DNA from: JAKLDO01 sp035354435 | GTDB lineage: Bacteria; UBP6; UBA1177 | Length of the DNA stretch: 38,251 nt | NCBI GenBank assembly: GCA_035354435.1 | Contig: DAOQAY010000005.1 | Span: 1-38,251, forward strand | Direction: 5' to 3' | Part shown: positions 1 to 9,283 of the stretch, piece by piece | Numbering within the stretch: the stretch's first letter is position 1 | Layout: each line of letters begins with the position of its first letter | Program-made: the position numbers and the translations under genes | The notes under the pieces: model-generated | Told to the model about the DNA's origin: nothing | What the model saw: only the letters and a program-made list of their open reading frames with translations | Database searches by the model: none

Positions 1-1353
1 ACTCTTGAAGAGATCGCTACAAACGGTGGAGAGCTTGTTATCACAGTTGATTGCGGTATAACCAGCTATGATGAAGTCAAATATGCAAAAGACCTCCGGC
101 TGGAAACAATCATCATTGATCATCATCATGTCGGAGAATCAATTCCTCCAGCTATAGCTATTGTCAATCCGCACCAGAAGGATTGCAAATATCCTTTCAA
201 AGATATGGCTGCAGTCGGAGTGGCGTTTTCTTTTCTAATGGTCTTGAAGAAAATCATTGAAAAGAACGGTTTCTTTAAAGGCAATCTTCCCAATCTTGTT
301 GAATATATGGATATTGTTGCTCTGGGAACCGTTGCCGACATGGTTCCGCTCATTGAGTCCAACAGGATTTTTGTCAAGTACGGACTTCTCCAGATGCAGA
401 AAAACAAAAGACCCGGGCTTCTTGCTCTTGCAAACATCTGCGGAGTAAAAAATCTGAAAGAGATAACACCTGCTGTAATAAGCTATAAAATGGCTCCCAG
501 ACTCAATGCGGCAGGGAGAATAGGCAATGCCATTAAAGGACTTGAACTTATACTGAGCAACGATTATGATGCCGCTTTAAAAATGGCCGAAGAGCTCAAT
601 CTGACAAATGAATACAGACAGCAGCTTGAAGCAGAAATCTTTGATCAGGCAATGGCAAAAGTGGAAAACAGCGATATTCTTACAACAAAAAGCAGTCTTG
701 TGCTTTTTTCAGAAAAATGGCATCCGGGTGTCATAGGAATAGTCGCTTCAAGGCTTGTTGAAAAATACTATAAACCTACGATCATGATCTCAGTTGAGGA
801 CGGTATCGGCAGAGGAAGTGCACGCAGCATACCTCAGCTTCATATCTACAATATTCTGGAACAGCTGAGCGGCTACCTTGTACAGTACGGCGGACACAAA
901 TATGCCGCAGGGCTTACGATAAAGGAAGCCAATATCCCTGAATTTGTTGAGAAATTCAATCATCTTGTTTCGGTTGCACTATGCGAAGAAGTATTCAGTC
1001 AGTCTACTGAAATTGACGGGGAACTTCCTTTAAGTGAGCTGGCCCCCGATCTCATAGTTGCACTGTCAAAACTGGAACCGTTCGGCATGAACAATCAGGA
1101 ACCGTGTTTTATTGCCAGAAATGTGCAGATACTCAAGCAGAGCATAATCAACAGGTCTCACCTGCACTGGAAACTCGGTGCTGAAAATACCACTATGACA
1201 TTCAACTCTATCGGATTCGGTCTTATAAACAATAACGAAGTTCCTAATGTTGGAAACACTCTGGATATAATTTATTTCCCGAGAATAAATATTTACGGTG
1301 GAAATATAACTCTTCAGCTATACATCAAAGACTTTGTGATCAATCCTTCCTGA
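1..1353 (+). CDS. recJ: RecJ single-stranded-DNA exonuclease, 5'-truncated
   Basis: RecJ is the 5'-to-3' single-strand DNA exonuclease of recombination and mismatch repair. The reading frame is open from base 1, so the start lies outside the window; about 450 residues are visible. Near the visible N-terminus are the DHH-family motifs VDCG (about base 48) and IIDHHH (about base 115), which bind catalytic metal. Further on are the DHHA1-type segment with GRGSARS and GGHKYAAG (bases about 810-915), and a C-terminal OB-fold-like stretch. The missing part should be the N-terminal lobe of the core, about 100-130 residues by family length. The last 14 bases overlap the 3' end of the convergent gene on the minus strand, so there is no room for a separate terminator. 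The family call is secure. Confidence 0.95.
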   Translation, partial: TLEEIATNGGELVITVDCGITSYDEVKYAKDLRLETIIIDHHHVGESIPPAIAIVNPHQKDCKYPFKDMAAVGVAFSFLMVLKKIIEKNGFFKGNLPNLVEYMDIVALGTVADMVPLIESNRIFVKYGLLQMQKNKRPGLLALANICGVKNLKEITPAVISYKMAPRLNAAGRIGNAIKGLELILSNDYDAALKMAEELNLTNEYRQQLEAEIFDQAMAKVENSDILTTKSSLVLFSEKWHPGVIGIVASRLVEKYYKPTIMISVEDGIGRGSARSIPQLHIYNILEQLSGYLVQYGGHKYAAGLTIKEANIPEFVEKFNHLVSVALCEEVFSQSTEIDGELPLSELAPDLIVALSKLEPFGMNNQEPCFIARNVQILKQSIINRSHLHWKLGAENTTMTFNSIGFGLINNNEVPNVGNTLDIIYFPRINIYGGNITLQLYIKDFVINPS

Positions 1354-4327
1354 ATCTAAACAGGAATATTGAAATAAGTGCGACAATAAGAAGTCCCGCA
1401 AAACTGAAAGAAGAATCTTCCACTGTTGTTATGCTGCACCCGTCATCTTTCTTGATATCGGTATCTGTACAGGCATTAGGATCACTCTTATCACAGACAT
1501 AGTCGATCTCTTTTGATGAAACCGGAAGTTCAGCGATCTCTTTTTCAGTTGTGATAGTTATCCTCGGAATCTGTATCTTTGCCTTTTCGCCGTCTTTCAT
1601 AGCAAATTCGCACTTGAAAAGAAGATATTTCTCTTCACCTGCTGAGTATGTGAGTACCGAATCAAGATTGCTGAAAGTTACGGTCGAAGGGCTGTCAAAA
1701 GTCGTTATCTTCTGAATAACAGTATCCGAAGAACTATGCATTCCATCTTTGTCATTGTCGAGTAGAAGTGTTACAGATTTGATCCCTTCACCAAATTTTA
1801 CAAAGCCTACTGGTGCTTTTACCGGAATACTCTTTATTGCATCTCCGCCTTCCATTGATTTTGTTCTGACCTGAAGAATGGCATTATCATTGTTTATCAT
1901 GCTGAAAACAGGCACATTCGGATCATTCTCACCTTTAGTAAAAATAAAACCTTTTGACGGTTCAAATCTGAAAGTTGCAAACTTAACACCTGTTCCGGTA
2001 ACTTTTGCTGTTCCGTTGTCTTCAATACGGATAGCTTCAGCGTTTTCGATCTGAGAAACAAAACTTCCACCCCTTCCGGAAGTAATATTTGTCGAAGCAT
2101 CGGCAACTATCAGGAAATAGGTCTTCTGTCCTGCAGGAATCAATCTGTCAGCTATATTCATAATATTGAATTCAGCATAGTTCTGGTTTGATAACGAATT
2201 GATCTTTGCGAGTTCTTTTTCATCACTGTCAAGCCTTCCATTTCCATTTCCATCAACGATCAGCCTGAGATTTGAAACGGACACATCGCTGTCGAATGTG
2301 AATTTAGCTATAAGCCCTGAAAAATTATAAAACTTTCCTTTATTCCCTTCAGAATAAAGATAAAACTGCCCTGCGACTATATTACTCTTTGGACTAGGAA
2401 TGACCATAGTTGTATCCGGATCAGGAGAATTAGGACCTGCTCCGAAAGTTATCTCAGCACCATCTGTCAGGTCGCCGCTGGCAGTATCATCGACACATTG
2501 TCTATCCACACATATCTGTCCGTCTTCACAATCACCTTTGTCTTCACAGGCTTTTCCTCCTCCTGCAACACCGCCGCATTCTGATTTAGGAGGAAGATTG
2601 CATGTCGTGATTGCAGGACATTCACCGTTTTTCAATCTCAGGGCTATATTGCTGTTTGTACTGTATGGAATATTTCCTGAATCAGATATTACAGCACTGT
2701 TCTTTATCGTTTCGTGTTTTGCGAGATCCGCTTTAGGCGTGACAACAAATCTTACCATAATTGTATCAGGACATTCGAATGTTGTTTTATCGCAATATCC
2801 CATAAGATCCGATATTTTGACAGAAGATGAGAACGGGAATTTGCCGTCTACATCATCAACTTTTGTCCAGTCAATTCCGAGTCCGTCTTTAAAATTCTTT
2901 GCTATTTCAGTTGTACCGGACACATATTCAATCGTGTTTGGCAAAGCATCCTGAAGTGTTACATTTTCTGCGATATTCTCTCCCCAGTTCTGGATCTTTA
3001 TAAGATAATAGAAAGGACGGTCGAAACACACAGCATCAGCATCAGTTGAGCAAGAACAGAAGTTTTTCTCTCTTCCGTCAGGAGTATCGGGATTAACCGG
3101 AATATCAAATTTAGGAGCTTTTGTATCGACACTCACAACAAGAAGATTTGTATAAACCTGATCCTGATTTGCCCCAATCTTCAGAGAAAAAGAAGTATCG
3201 CCTTTTTTCAGATGTGAATCAAACGGAAAATCCTTTGCTTTCAAAAGGAATGTGTCGGCATCTATCGCATATTCAAGCAGATCGGGATTCGGATTATTAG
3301 GATCGCCGCCGATACAAGTCGGAATATCCGCTCCCCAAAGGTACATCGAAGAAATTGAATTGTAGACTTCCGTATAGTTGAGCGGTGTATATTTGGGAGG
3401 ATTGCAATCATTCCATAGCAGCACAAAATCCGTAGCAGACTGTCCTTTCAGCGCAAGAGCTTCAGGTGGTGCTGCCTGATAAGATTCATCAAAGGCGCTT
3501 GCAAGTCCCGGATCACCTTCAGCAACTATCATCGAAAGCCTTACTTCCGCTTCATTGGGAAGCTCGAAACCGCTTACAGTAACAAAGCCCTCTTCAAATC
3601 TGTATGCTTCAAGACCGTTATAGAAATATATTTTCTTTGGAGTTACTTTTTCAGAAGTATAGACAAAAACAAGTGCCCACGCACCGACCATGCCGCTTGA
3701 ATTAACATAAGTCTGATCATTTGTACATTCCATTCCTTTAACATTGTAGTCGCCGTAAAGCGCTTCACCGGTCATGGTTATATCATTCACTGCACCAAGC
3801 TCAATTATCTGCTTCATAAAATCTGTAACATCTACTCTGTATGTATAGACACCTTCACTATTAAGATTATCGTTAACAGCTTCATAATCAAATGAAGGCG
3901 GAGTAAAAAGATTTCCGCTGACATTCGAAGTCACTTCTGTCGAAAGAGCAACTGCCTGATTAGTGGAATTTGTAAATGAAAGTGTAACTGAATTGTCAGT
4001 AGGACCACTGAAGTTAGCCGGATCCTGTGCAGCGACCCAGATCAGAAAAGCTCTGTCAATGTTGGTATCAATTGGAACATGATCCGGAGTGAGTGTGAAT
4101 GTAGACCCGACATTAATATCGAGACAAGTATCAGCCTGAGGATTCCCAGATCCCGTAGTAGCAGCACCTGTCACCTGATCAATCAATGTTTTAAACATTA
4201 TAAAATAGTCCCATGCACCCTCTTCCCATTTCAGCTCTTCGCCATTCACCTGTGACACATTCGGTCCTATCGCAGCAAATGCCATCATGGGCAGCAGCAT
4301 AATAAGAACAGCAATGATCTTTTTCAT
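1340..4327 (-). CDS. Large secreted surface protein with DUF11-like domain and Cys/TM/basic C-terminal tail (paralogue A)
   Basis: This 995-residue protein has no function I can name. The start is the ATG at 4327: a GGAGG site sits just upstream, it begins a good signal peptide (MKKIIAVLIMLLPMMAFA), and the longer in-frame ATG at 4399 falls inside the -35 box. The N-terminal region shares the WEEGxWDYFIMFK and GNPQAD motifs with the next gene. The middle has a DUF11-like segment (NWGENIAENVTLQDALP, roughly residues 430-600) and a Cys-rich patch (CEDKGDCEDGQICVDRQC). The C-terminal third has two EF-hand/dockerin-like loops (DGNGNGRLDSDE and DNDKDGMHSSSD). The protein ends GCSI, about 10 residues, a hydrophobic helix and FRFRKD, which resembles MYXO-CTERM/Synerg-CTERM sorting signals. 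It is probably exported and anchored at the outer surface. The tail assignment is by pattern only. Confidence 0.85.
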   Translation of the reverse strand: MKKIIAVLIMLLPMMAFAAIGPNVSQVNGEELKWEEGAWDYFIMFKTLIDQVTGAATTGSGNPQADTCLDINVGSTFTLTPDHVPIDTNIDRAFLIWVAAQDPANFSGPTDNSVTLSFTNSTNQAVALSTEVTSNVSGNLFTPPSFDYEAVNDNLNSEGVYTYRVDVTDFMKQIIELGAVNDITMTGEALYGDYNVKGMECTNDQTYVNSSGMVGAWALVFVYTSEKVTPKKIYFYNGLEAYRFEEGFVTVSGFELPNEAEVRLSMIVAEGDPGLASAFDESYQAAPPEALALKGQSATDFVLLWNDCNPPKYTPLNYTEVYNSISSMYLWGADIPTCIGGDPNNPNPDLLEYAIDADTFLLKAKDFPFDSHLKKGDTSFSLKIGANQDQVYTNLLVVSVDTKAPKFDIPVNPDTPDGREKNFCSCSTDADAVCFDRPFYYLIKIQNWGENIAENVTLQDALPNTIEYVSGTTEIAKNFKDGLGIDWTKVDDVDGKFPFSSSVKISDLMGYCDKTTFECPDTIMVRFVVTPKADLAKHETIKNSAVISDSGNIPYSTNSNIALRLKNGECPAITTCNLPPKSECGGVAGGGKACEDKGDCEDGQICVDRQCVDDTASGDLTDGAEITFGAGPNSPDPDTTMVIPSPKSNIVAGQFYLYSEGNKGKFYNFSGLIAKFTFDSDVSVSNLRLIVDGNGNGRLDSDEKELAKINSLSNQNYAEFNIMNIADRLIPAGQKTYFLIVADASTNITSGRGGSFVSQIENAEAIRIEDNGTAKVTGTGVKFATFRFEPSKGFIFTKGENDPNVPVFSMINNDNAILQVRTKSMEGGDAIKSIPVKAPVGFVKFGEGIKSVTLLLDNDKDGMHSSSDTVIQKITTFDSPSTVTFSNLDSVLTYSAGEEKYLLFKCEFAMKDGEKAKIQIPRITITTEKEIAELPVSSKEIDYVCDKSDPNACTDTDIKKDDGCSITTVEDSSFSFAGLLIVALISIFLFRFRKD

Positions 4328-4370
4328 GTAATCCTCCTGATATGGTATTATTAACCGGCAAAACTTATAA

Positions 4371-4399
4371 ATTATAAATGGCAGGTAAATATAAGTCAA
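4371..4399 (-). promoter_or_regulatory. Sigma70-type promoter of surface-protein gene A
   Basis: Read on the minus strand, TTGACT (4399-4394), a 17-nt spacer and TATAAT (4376-4371) make a near-consensus promoter. Transcription would begin near 4364, leaving a 37-nt leader to the ATG at 4327. The two tandem paralogues can therefore be transcribed separately. Confidence 0.75.
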
Positions 4400-4439
4400 C
4401 TAATGAATTTCAGTTGAAAATATCAGAATTTATAAAAAC

Positions 4440-7400
4440 TTAATTTTTTCTGAGAAAAAATGAAAAAGACAACAATATTCCAGCTAATGCTGTCATAAGA
4501 ATCAAAGCTAAACTGTTCGAACCATCGCCCATAGAAGTAACTGCACATCCGCCGTCATCTTCTTCGCCATAACATCCTGTTTCACCTTCAGCACACTCAA
4601 AAAGGAATACTTTGGATGTTACAGGAAGCTCGATGATATCCCTTTCAGTCGATAGTTTGACTTTCCCGCTTCCGATCTGGATCTGGGCAAGCTCTCCTTG
4701 GTTAAGTCCGAGTGTCAGCGTGATAAGAAGATGTTTTTCCTCACCTTTTGTATAAGAAAGGTTGAGATCTTTGAATGTTGCCGCAGTAAGACTGTCAAAA
4801 GATGTTATTTCCGCAAGTTTCTTATCACTGGATGATATTTTTCCGTCACTGTCATTATCCTGATAGATAGCTGCACCGTTGATCCCTTCTCCAAGCTTAA
4901 CTGATTTCAAATAAGGTCTGAAACTGATAGACTCAAGCGAATCACCGCCCTGCATTGATTTTGTCCTTATCTGGAGAACAGGAATAGTGCCATTCATTTT
5001 GTCCATTGTGGGAACTTCAGGATCATTTGTCCCTTTTGTTACAATGAAACCGTTTGCAGGTTCAAATTTGAAATTGGTAAAAGTTATTTCTGAACCTGAG
5101 ATCTGAGGTGTGCCCTTATCGGAAATAAGGAATGATGTGCCTCCGGCTATCTCAAAATTGAACTTGATATTGTTTGAAGCTTCGCCTTCATAAGATGCAT
5201 CAAGAACCAGAATAAAGTAATGAAGCTTCCCTGCGGAAAAAGTTCTATCCGATTCTTTAAGAACAGATAGATTTACAACATTTGACTTGACTGATTCTGC
5301 TGTTGCTATTATCTTTTCCTTTGAGTCCGCAACTCCGTCACCATTTTCATCATAAACGAGTTTGAAGCTTTTAAGTAATGTGCTGGAATCATTCGAAGTA
5401 ACCGCAAAATTCACTGCATTAAACTTAAAATTCTTATCTTCGCTTCCCTCAGCTATCAGTGTGAACTGTGCTGCAACAAAACCGTTAGAAGGATTGGGAA
5501 TGATTATTGCAGAACCGTCAGCAGTCGGGCTGTTCTTACCTTGCGCAAAAGTTATTTTCGCATTTTCAGTCAGTGATGATTCATCAGCAACACATTTTCC
5601 GTCTTCACAGAGATATCCGTCACCGCAATCTTCTTTTTTGGTACATTCCGGACCGTCACTTGCCGGTCCGCAAAGTTCTTTAGGAGGCTCTGCGCATTCT
5701 GTAATTACAGGACAGTTACCCTGTTTAAGTCTGAGCGGAATGGAAGAGTTGGAATAATACGGTATTCCTGAAGAATCAGTAATAACAGCAGTATTTTCAA
5801 TGACTTCATTCTTCTGGATGGTGTCAATGGGTTTTACTTTGAACCTTATCATCACTTTATCTTGACAGGTTATATTCTCTTTATCGCAGTAATACATTGA
5901 ATCCATTACTTTTCTTGCTGCCGTAAACGGGAACTCTCCTGACACATCATCAACCTTTTCCCACTTTCCGGTAATACCGTCTTTTGTGGTGAGCATTTCT
6001 GTCGAGCCGGGAATATAATTCACATTTCTTGGAAGAGCATCACTGACTTGTACATTTTCAGCAATATTCTCACCCCAGTTCTCAACTCTTATTGTGAAAT
6101 AGAAAGGTCTGTCGGAACATATAAAATCTTCGGTTGTTGCACAGGTGCATGAATTTTTCTCTCTTTCGTTCGGAATGTCGAATTTCGGAGACTTTGTATC
6201 AATGGAAACAACTATCAGGTTTGTATAGATCTGATCCTGATTAGCACCGATCTTAAAATTGAGAAACTGATCCCCTTTGACCAGATGAGGTGCAAAAACA
6301 GGATCTTTTGCATTCAATACAAAAGTATCAACATCCATCGCGTATTCAAGAAGATTGGGGTCAACCGCGCCTGGAAGCCCGCCGACACAGAACGGGAATT
6401 CATCTGCCCAGCCGTAAGTGGAGGAAATTGAGTTATAAACTTCAGTATAATTGAAAGGAAGATTCATTGAGTCAGTCGTCTTTGCCTGATTGCAGTCATT
6501 CCAGAGCTGAAGCCATTCACCTACCGGAAACTTCTGTGCACCGGAAATATAAAGACCTTCTGCAGCAGGCGGAACAAGTGGATTTTCCTGATTAGAAGAA
6601 CTTGCCAGTCCCGGATCACCTTCAGATGCCATCATTGAAAAACGGACAACAGCTTCATTGGGAAGTTCGAAACCGCTTGTAGAAATCACACCTTCTTCAA
6701 ATCTATACGCTTCAAAACCGTCATAGAAATATATCTTTTTCGGGCTAATCTGCTCAGAAGTATAAACAAAAACAAGCGCCCAGCCGCCAACCATTCCGCT
6801 TGTAATTAAATATCCTGGATCATTGGTACATTCCATGTTTGAAACTGTATATTTTCCAAGAAGCCCTGTTCCATCGTTCAGAACACCGGCATCATTGCTC
6901 ATTTTGTGAATTTCAGTAAAAAAATCAGTGACATCTGCTCTGTATGTATAAACAACAGTGTGAGTTGAACACTTGCCGCCTATACATTCCAAATTCTGTC
7001 CTAAACTAGTACAGCTTGCATTATCTGTACAAGAACCATTGGTTACAGCACTTATTGATTCATAAGCACTGAATTTAAAGTTCTGCTGATCTGTAATTTT
7101 CATAGGTGCTGCGGTTGCCGAAACTTCAGCAGTATTTGTAATTGTACCATCATTGTTTTCAAACGATAAAGTAACAGTATTGTCAGTATCACCATTCGGA
7201 ACCTGAGCATAAGGAAGAGCACTTACCCAGATAAGATATGCCGCCTGCACTCTTGCATCAAACGGAATCTGTGAATCAATAAGATTGAAAGTACTTCCTA
7301 CAGCCGGGTCAATACAGGCATCAGCTTGTGGATTACCGTTCTGGTCATCACCGAGATTGCAGGGATTTATAGTAGTCGGAGTACATATTGTCCTGTTATC

Positions 7401-7550
7401 ATTTTTCAGCAAAGATTTGAACATAATAAAATAATCCCATGAACCCTCTTCCCATTTAAGACCTTTTCCGTCAATTTGAGACACATCAGGTCCCATTGCA
7501 TTTACAAACATAGGAACAGCAATAAGCAAGGCAATTAAAATCTTTTTCAT
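4440..7550 (-). CDS. Large secreted surface protein with DUF11-like domain and Cys/TM/basic C-terminal tail (paralogue B)
   Basis: This 1036-residue paralogue of the downstream gene is collinear with it over its whole length. The start is the ATG at 7550, preceded by TTTTTGGAGG and opening a signal peptide (MKKILIALLIAVPMFVNA). Shared landmarks are LKWEEGSWDYFIMFKSL, GNPQADACIDP, the DUF11-like NWGENIAENVQVSDALP, a Cys-rich CTKKEDCGDGYLCEDGKC patch and two calcium-type loops (DENGDGVADSKE, DNDSDGKISSSD). It carries an extra Cys-containing insert near residues 185-210 (ICxDNASCTSLGQNLEC-like) that paralogue A lacks. The C-terminus is GGCAVT, a hydrophobic helix, then FFLRKN, again a Cys-plus-helix-plus-basic sorting tail. 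The function is unknown. A surface adhesin or structural role is inferred from export, size and calcium loops. Confidence 0.85.
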   Translation of the reverse strand: MKKILIALLIAVPMFVNAMGPDVSQIDGKGLKWEEGSWDYFIMFKSLLKNDNRTICTPTTINPCNLGDDQNGNPQADACIDPAVGSTFNLIDSQIPFDARVQAAYLIWVSALPYAQVPNGDTDNTVTLSFENNDGTITNTAEVSATAAPMKITDQQNFKFSAYESISAVTNGSCTDNASCTSLGQNLECIGGKCSTHTVVYTYRADVTDFFTEIHKMSNDAGVLNDGTGLLGKYTVSNMECTNDPGYLITSGMVGGWALVFVYTSEQISPKKIYFYDGFEAYRFEEGVISTSGFELPNEAVVRFSMMASEGDPGLASSSNQENPLVPPAAEGLYISGAQKFPVGEWLQLWNDCNQAKTTDSMNLPFNYTEVYNSISSTYGWADEFPFCVGGLPGAVDPNLLEYAMDVDTFVLNAKDPVFAPHLVKGDQFLNFKIGANQDQIYTNLIVVSIDTKSPKFDIPNEREKNSCTCATTEDFICSDRPFYFTIRVENWGENIAENVQVSDALPRNVNYIPGSTEMLTTKDGITGKWEKVDDVSGEFPFTAARKVMDSMYYCDKENITCQDKVMIRFKVKPIDTIQKNEVIENTAVITDSSGIPYYSNSSIPLRLKQGNCPVITECAEPPKELCGPASDGPECTKKEDCGDGYLCEDGKCVADESSLTENAKITFAQGKNSPTADGSAIIIPNPSNGFVAAQFTLIAEGSEDKNFKFNAVNFAVTSNDSSTLLKSFKLVYDENGDGVADSKEKIIATAESVKSNVVNLSVLKESDRTFSAGKLHYFILVLDASYEGEASNNIKFNFEIAGGTSFLISDKGTPQISGSEITFTNFKFEPANGFIVTKGTNDPEVPTMDKMNGTIPVLQIRTKSMQGGDSLESISFRPYLKSVKLGEGINGAAIYQDNDSDGKISSSDKKLAEITSFDSLTAATFKDLNLSYTKGEEKHLLITLTLGLNQGELAQIQIGSGKVKLSTERDIIELPVTSKVFLFECAEGETGCYGEEDDGGCAVTSMGDGSNSLALILMTALAGILLSFSFFLRKN

Positions 7551-7665
7551 CAATTCGGTTCCTCCAAAAATTATATTGAATTGCAAAACACCGTAAAAAC
7601 GACCTCAATTGAACCATTCAGCAATACTTTTTTGATTATTTCGCTGAAAATGAACCTGTAATATT

Positions 7666-7694
7666 ATATTAACATGCCGGTTTTTATAAAGCAA
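7666..7694 (-). promoter_or_regulatory. Probable promoter of surface-protein gene B
   Basis: On the minus strand TTGCTT (7694-7689), 17 nt, TAATAT (7671-7666). The -35 is weaker than that of paralogue A, and the leader to the ATG at 7550 would be long, about 109 nt. It lies divergent to the argF promoter. Confidence 0.5.
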
Positions 7695-7754
7695 AACTTC
7701 AAGGAAAACAGTATATCTTTGTTTTTATTATGCTTTTTTTATTATCATATTAAT

Positions 7755-7782
7755 TTGATTTTTAGTATCTCTATTTTATAAT
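7755..7782 (+). promoter_or_regulatory. Promoter of argF
   Basis: TTGATT (7755-7760), a 16-nt spacer and a perfect TATAAT (7777-7782). Transcription would start near 7789, giving a leader of about 33 nt that contains the GGAG site at 7811. Confidence 0.7.
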
Positions 7783-7821
7783 CCGGTCAGTTTGTTCTTT
7801 AACTTTTTTTGGAGAAAAAAA

Positions 7822-8820
7822 ATGGCTGTTAATCTTAAAGGAAGACACTTTTTGACACTTAAACATTTCACACCGGAAGAGATCCGTTATCTTCTTGATT
7901 TTGCTCATGATTTAAAAGCGAAAAAGAGAGCAGGAATTAAAGGAAACCTGCTTGAAGGCAAAAATATCGTTCTCCTGTTCGAAAAAAACTCAACAAGGAC
8001 CCGCTGCGCTTTTGAAGTCGGTGCGCTGGATGAAGGCGGACATGTCACATTCCTCGGCTCTAATGACAGCCAGATGGGAAAAAAGGAGTCTATCGAAGAC
8101 ACAGCAAAAGTTCTCGGCAGATTTTATGACGGTATAGAATTCAGAGGTTTTAAGCAGGAAACTGTTGAAACTCTTGCAAAATTTGCAGGTGTTCCGGTAT
8201 GGAACGGACTTACTGATCTTTATCATCCGACCCAGATCCTTGCTGATTTCATGACAATTGAAGAGCATGTCAACAAACCGCTTAACAAGATCAAATTTGT
8301 ATACTGCGGCGATGCAAGGAACAATATGGGTAATTCACTTATGATCGGTGCGGCTAAAATGGGAATGCATTTTGTAGCATGTGCACCTAAGGCCCTTTTC
8401 CCGGAGAAAAAACTTGTTGACGAAATGAATAAAGTTGCAAAAGAAACAGGCGCAAAGCTTGAATTCATTGAAGATGTTGCAAAAGCAGTTAAAGATGCCG
8501 ATGTAATTTACACCGATGTGTGGGTTTCAATGGGCGAAGAGCATCTTTTTGCAGAAAGAATTAAACAGCTTAAAGATTATCAGGTCAATATGGACATGAT
8601 AAAAAAGACAAATAATCCTGATGTGATTTTCCTTCACTGTCTGCCGAGTTTCCACGACCTTGACACAAAAGTCGGCAAAGAAGTTTTCGAAAAATACGGC
8701 ATCAAAGAAATGGAAGCATCTGATGAAGTTTTCAGAAGCAGACATTCAAAAGTTTTCGACGAAGCCGAAAACAGAATGCACACCATCAAAGCTGTAATGT
8801 GCGCAACTATCGGGAAATAG
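7822..8820 (+). CDS. argF: Ornithine carbamoyltransferase
   Basis: This enzyme makes citrulline from ornithine and carbamoyl phosphate in arginine synthesis; it is cytoplasmic. The protein is 332 residues, the usual family length. The carbamoyl-phosphate motif STRTR is at residues 57-61, HPTQ near 138, and the ornithine-carbamoyltransferase signature HCLPSFHD near 272. The HCLP motif separates it from aspartate carbamoyltransferase. The ATG at 7822 follows TTTGGAG with suitable spacing; an in-frame TTG at 7792 sits too close to the predicted transcription start. The gene has its own promoter. Its 3' end overlaps the next reading frame by up to 22 nt, so the downstream zinc cluster may be partly transcribed with it. 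No other arginine genes are nearby. Confidence 0.95.
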   Translation: MAVNLKGRHFLTLKHFTPEEIRYLLDFAHDLKAKKRAGIKGNLLEGKNIVLLFEKNSTRTRCAFEVGALDEGGHVTFLGSNDSQMGKKESIEDTAKVLGRFYDGIEFRGFKQETVETLAKFAGVPVWNGLTDLYHPTQILADFMTIEEHVNKPLNKIKFVYCGDARNNMGNSLMIGAAKMGMHFVACAPKALFPEKKLVDEMNKVAKETGAKLEFIEDVAKAVKDADVIYTDVWVSMGEEHLFAERIKQLKDYQVNMDMIKKTNNPDVIFLHCLPSFHDLDTKVGKEVFEKYGIKEMEASDEVFRSRHSKVFDEAENRMHTIKAVMCATIGK

Positions 8821-9233
8821 GAAACAATAGAACAGAAATATTGAAAAAACTCAATAGAAACATCATCCCGCTTCTTTTAATTTTCTCAATAATATCCAAT
8901 ATTTTTATATCATTACACCATTTCGGCAGTAATACGCACAAAATCAATCCTGAAACCGGAACTGTTGAACACTGTCATGACTGCGAAAATGAAATAAAAA
9001 AACCGGAACTTGCCGGAGAAGGATACCTTCCTGAAAAAAAAGGACATCATGAAAACAGCGATATATGTAATGCTCTGAATGTTGTTTTCAAGCAGTCGTT
9101 GCAAGTTGAAACATTTGCTCCATCAGCTCCTGAGATAACTGCGATCTTTTATAAAAATTATTACTCAGACTGCTTTCAATTTTCTACTGATATTTTATCA
9201 TTCGCTCCTAAGAATTCACCTCCTGTAGTCTAA
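8799..9233 (+). CDS. Small exported His/Cys-containing protein heading the zinc cluster
   Basis: A 144-residue frame of unknown family. After a short basic start it has one hydrophobic segment (IIPLLLIFSIISNIFISL) that looks like a signal peptide or anchor, followed by potential metal ligands: HHFG, HCHDCE, KKGHHENSD and two more Cys. The start is uncertain. The ATG at 8799 overlaps argF by 22 nt and lacks a good ribosome site; the in-frame TTG at 8841 would give a cleaner signal peptide (M-KKLNRN then the hydrophobic core) but also has a weak site. It lies immediately before an outer-membrane protein and a zinc ABC system, so a role in periplasmic metal binding or sensing is inferred, not shown. 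It could resemble the small His-rich proteins often found beside metal importers. Confidence 0.65.
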   Translation: MRNYREIGNNRTEILKKLNRNIIPLLLIFSIISNIFISLHHFGSNTHKINPETGTVEHCHDCENEIKKPELAGEGYLPEKKGHHENSDICNALNVVFKQSLQVETFAPSAPEITAIFYKNYYSDCFQFSTDILSFAPKNSPPVV

Positions 9234-9283
9234 ATTTCTCAACAAACATAAACCGTTGTCACAATTTTAATTAAGGAGCGATT

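Noticed and set aside
2400..2954. 184-codon open frame on the plus strand inside surface-protein gene A
   Set aside because: It lies wholly antisense to a well-supported gene, has no ribosome site and shows no recognisable domain.
7700..7760. Fur/Zur-box-like AT dyad upstream of argF
   Set aside because: The matches are partial, the region is almost pure A/T, and the zinc genes begin a kilobase further on.
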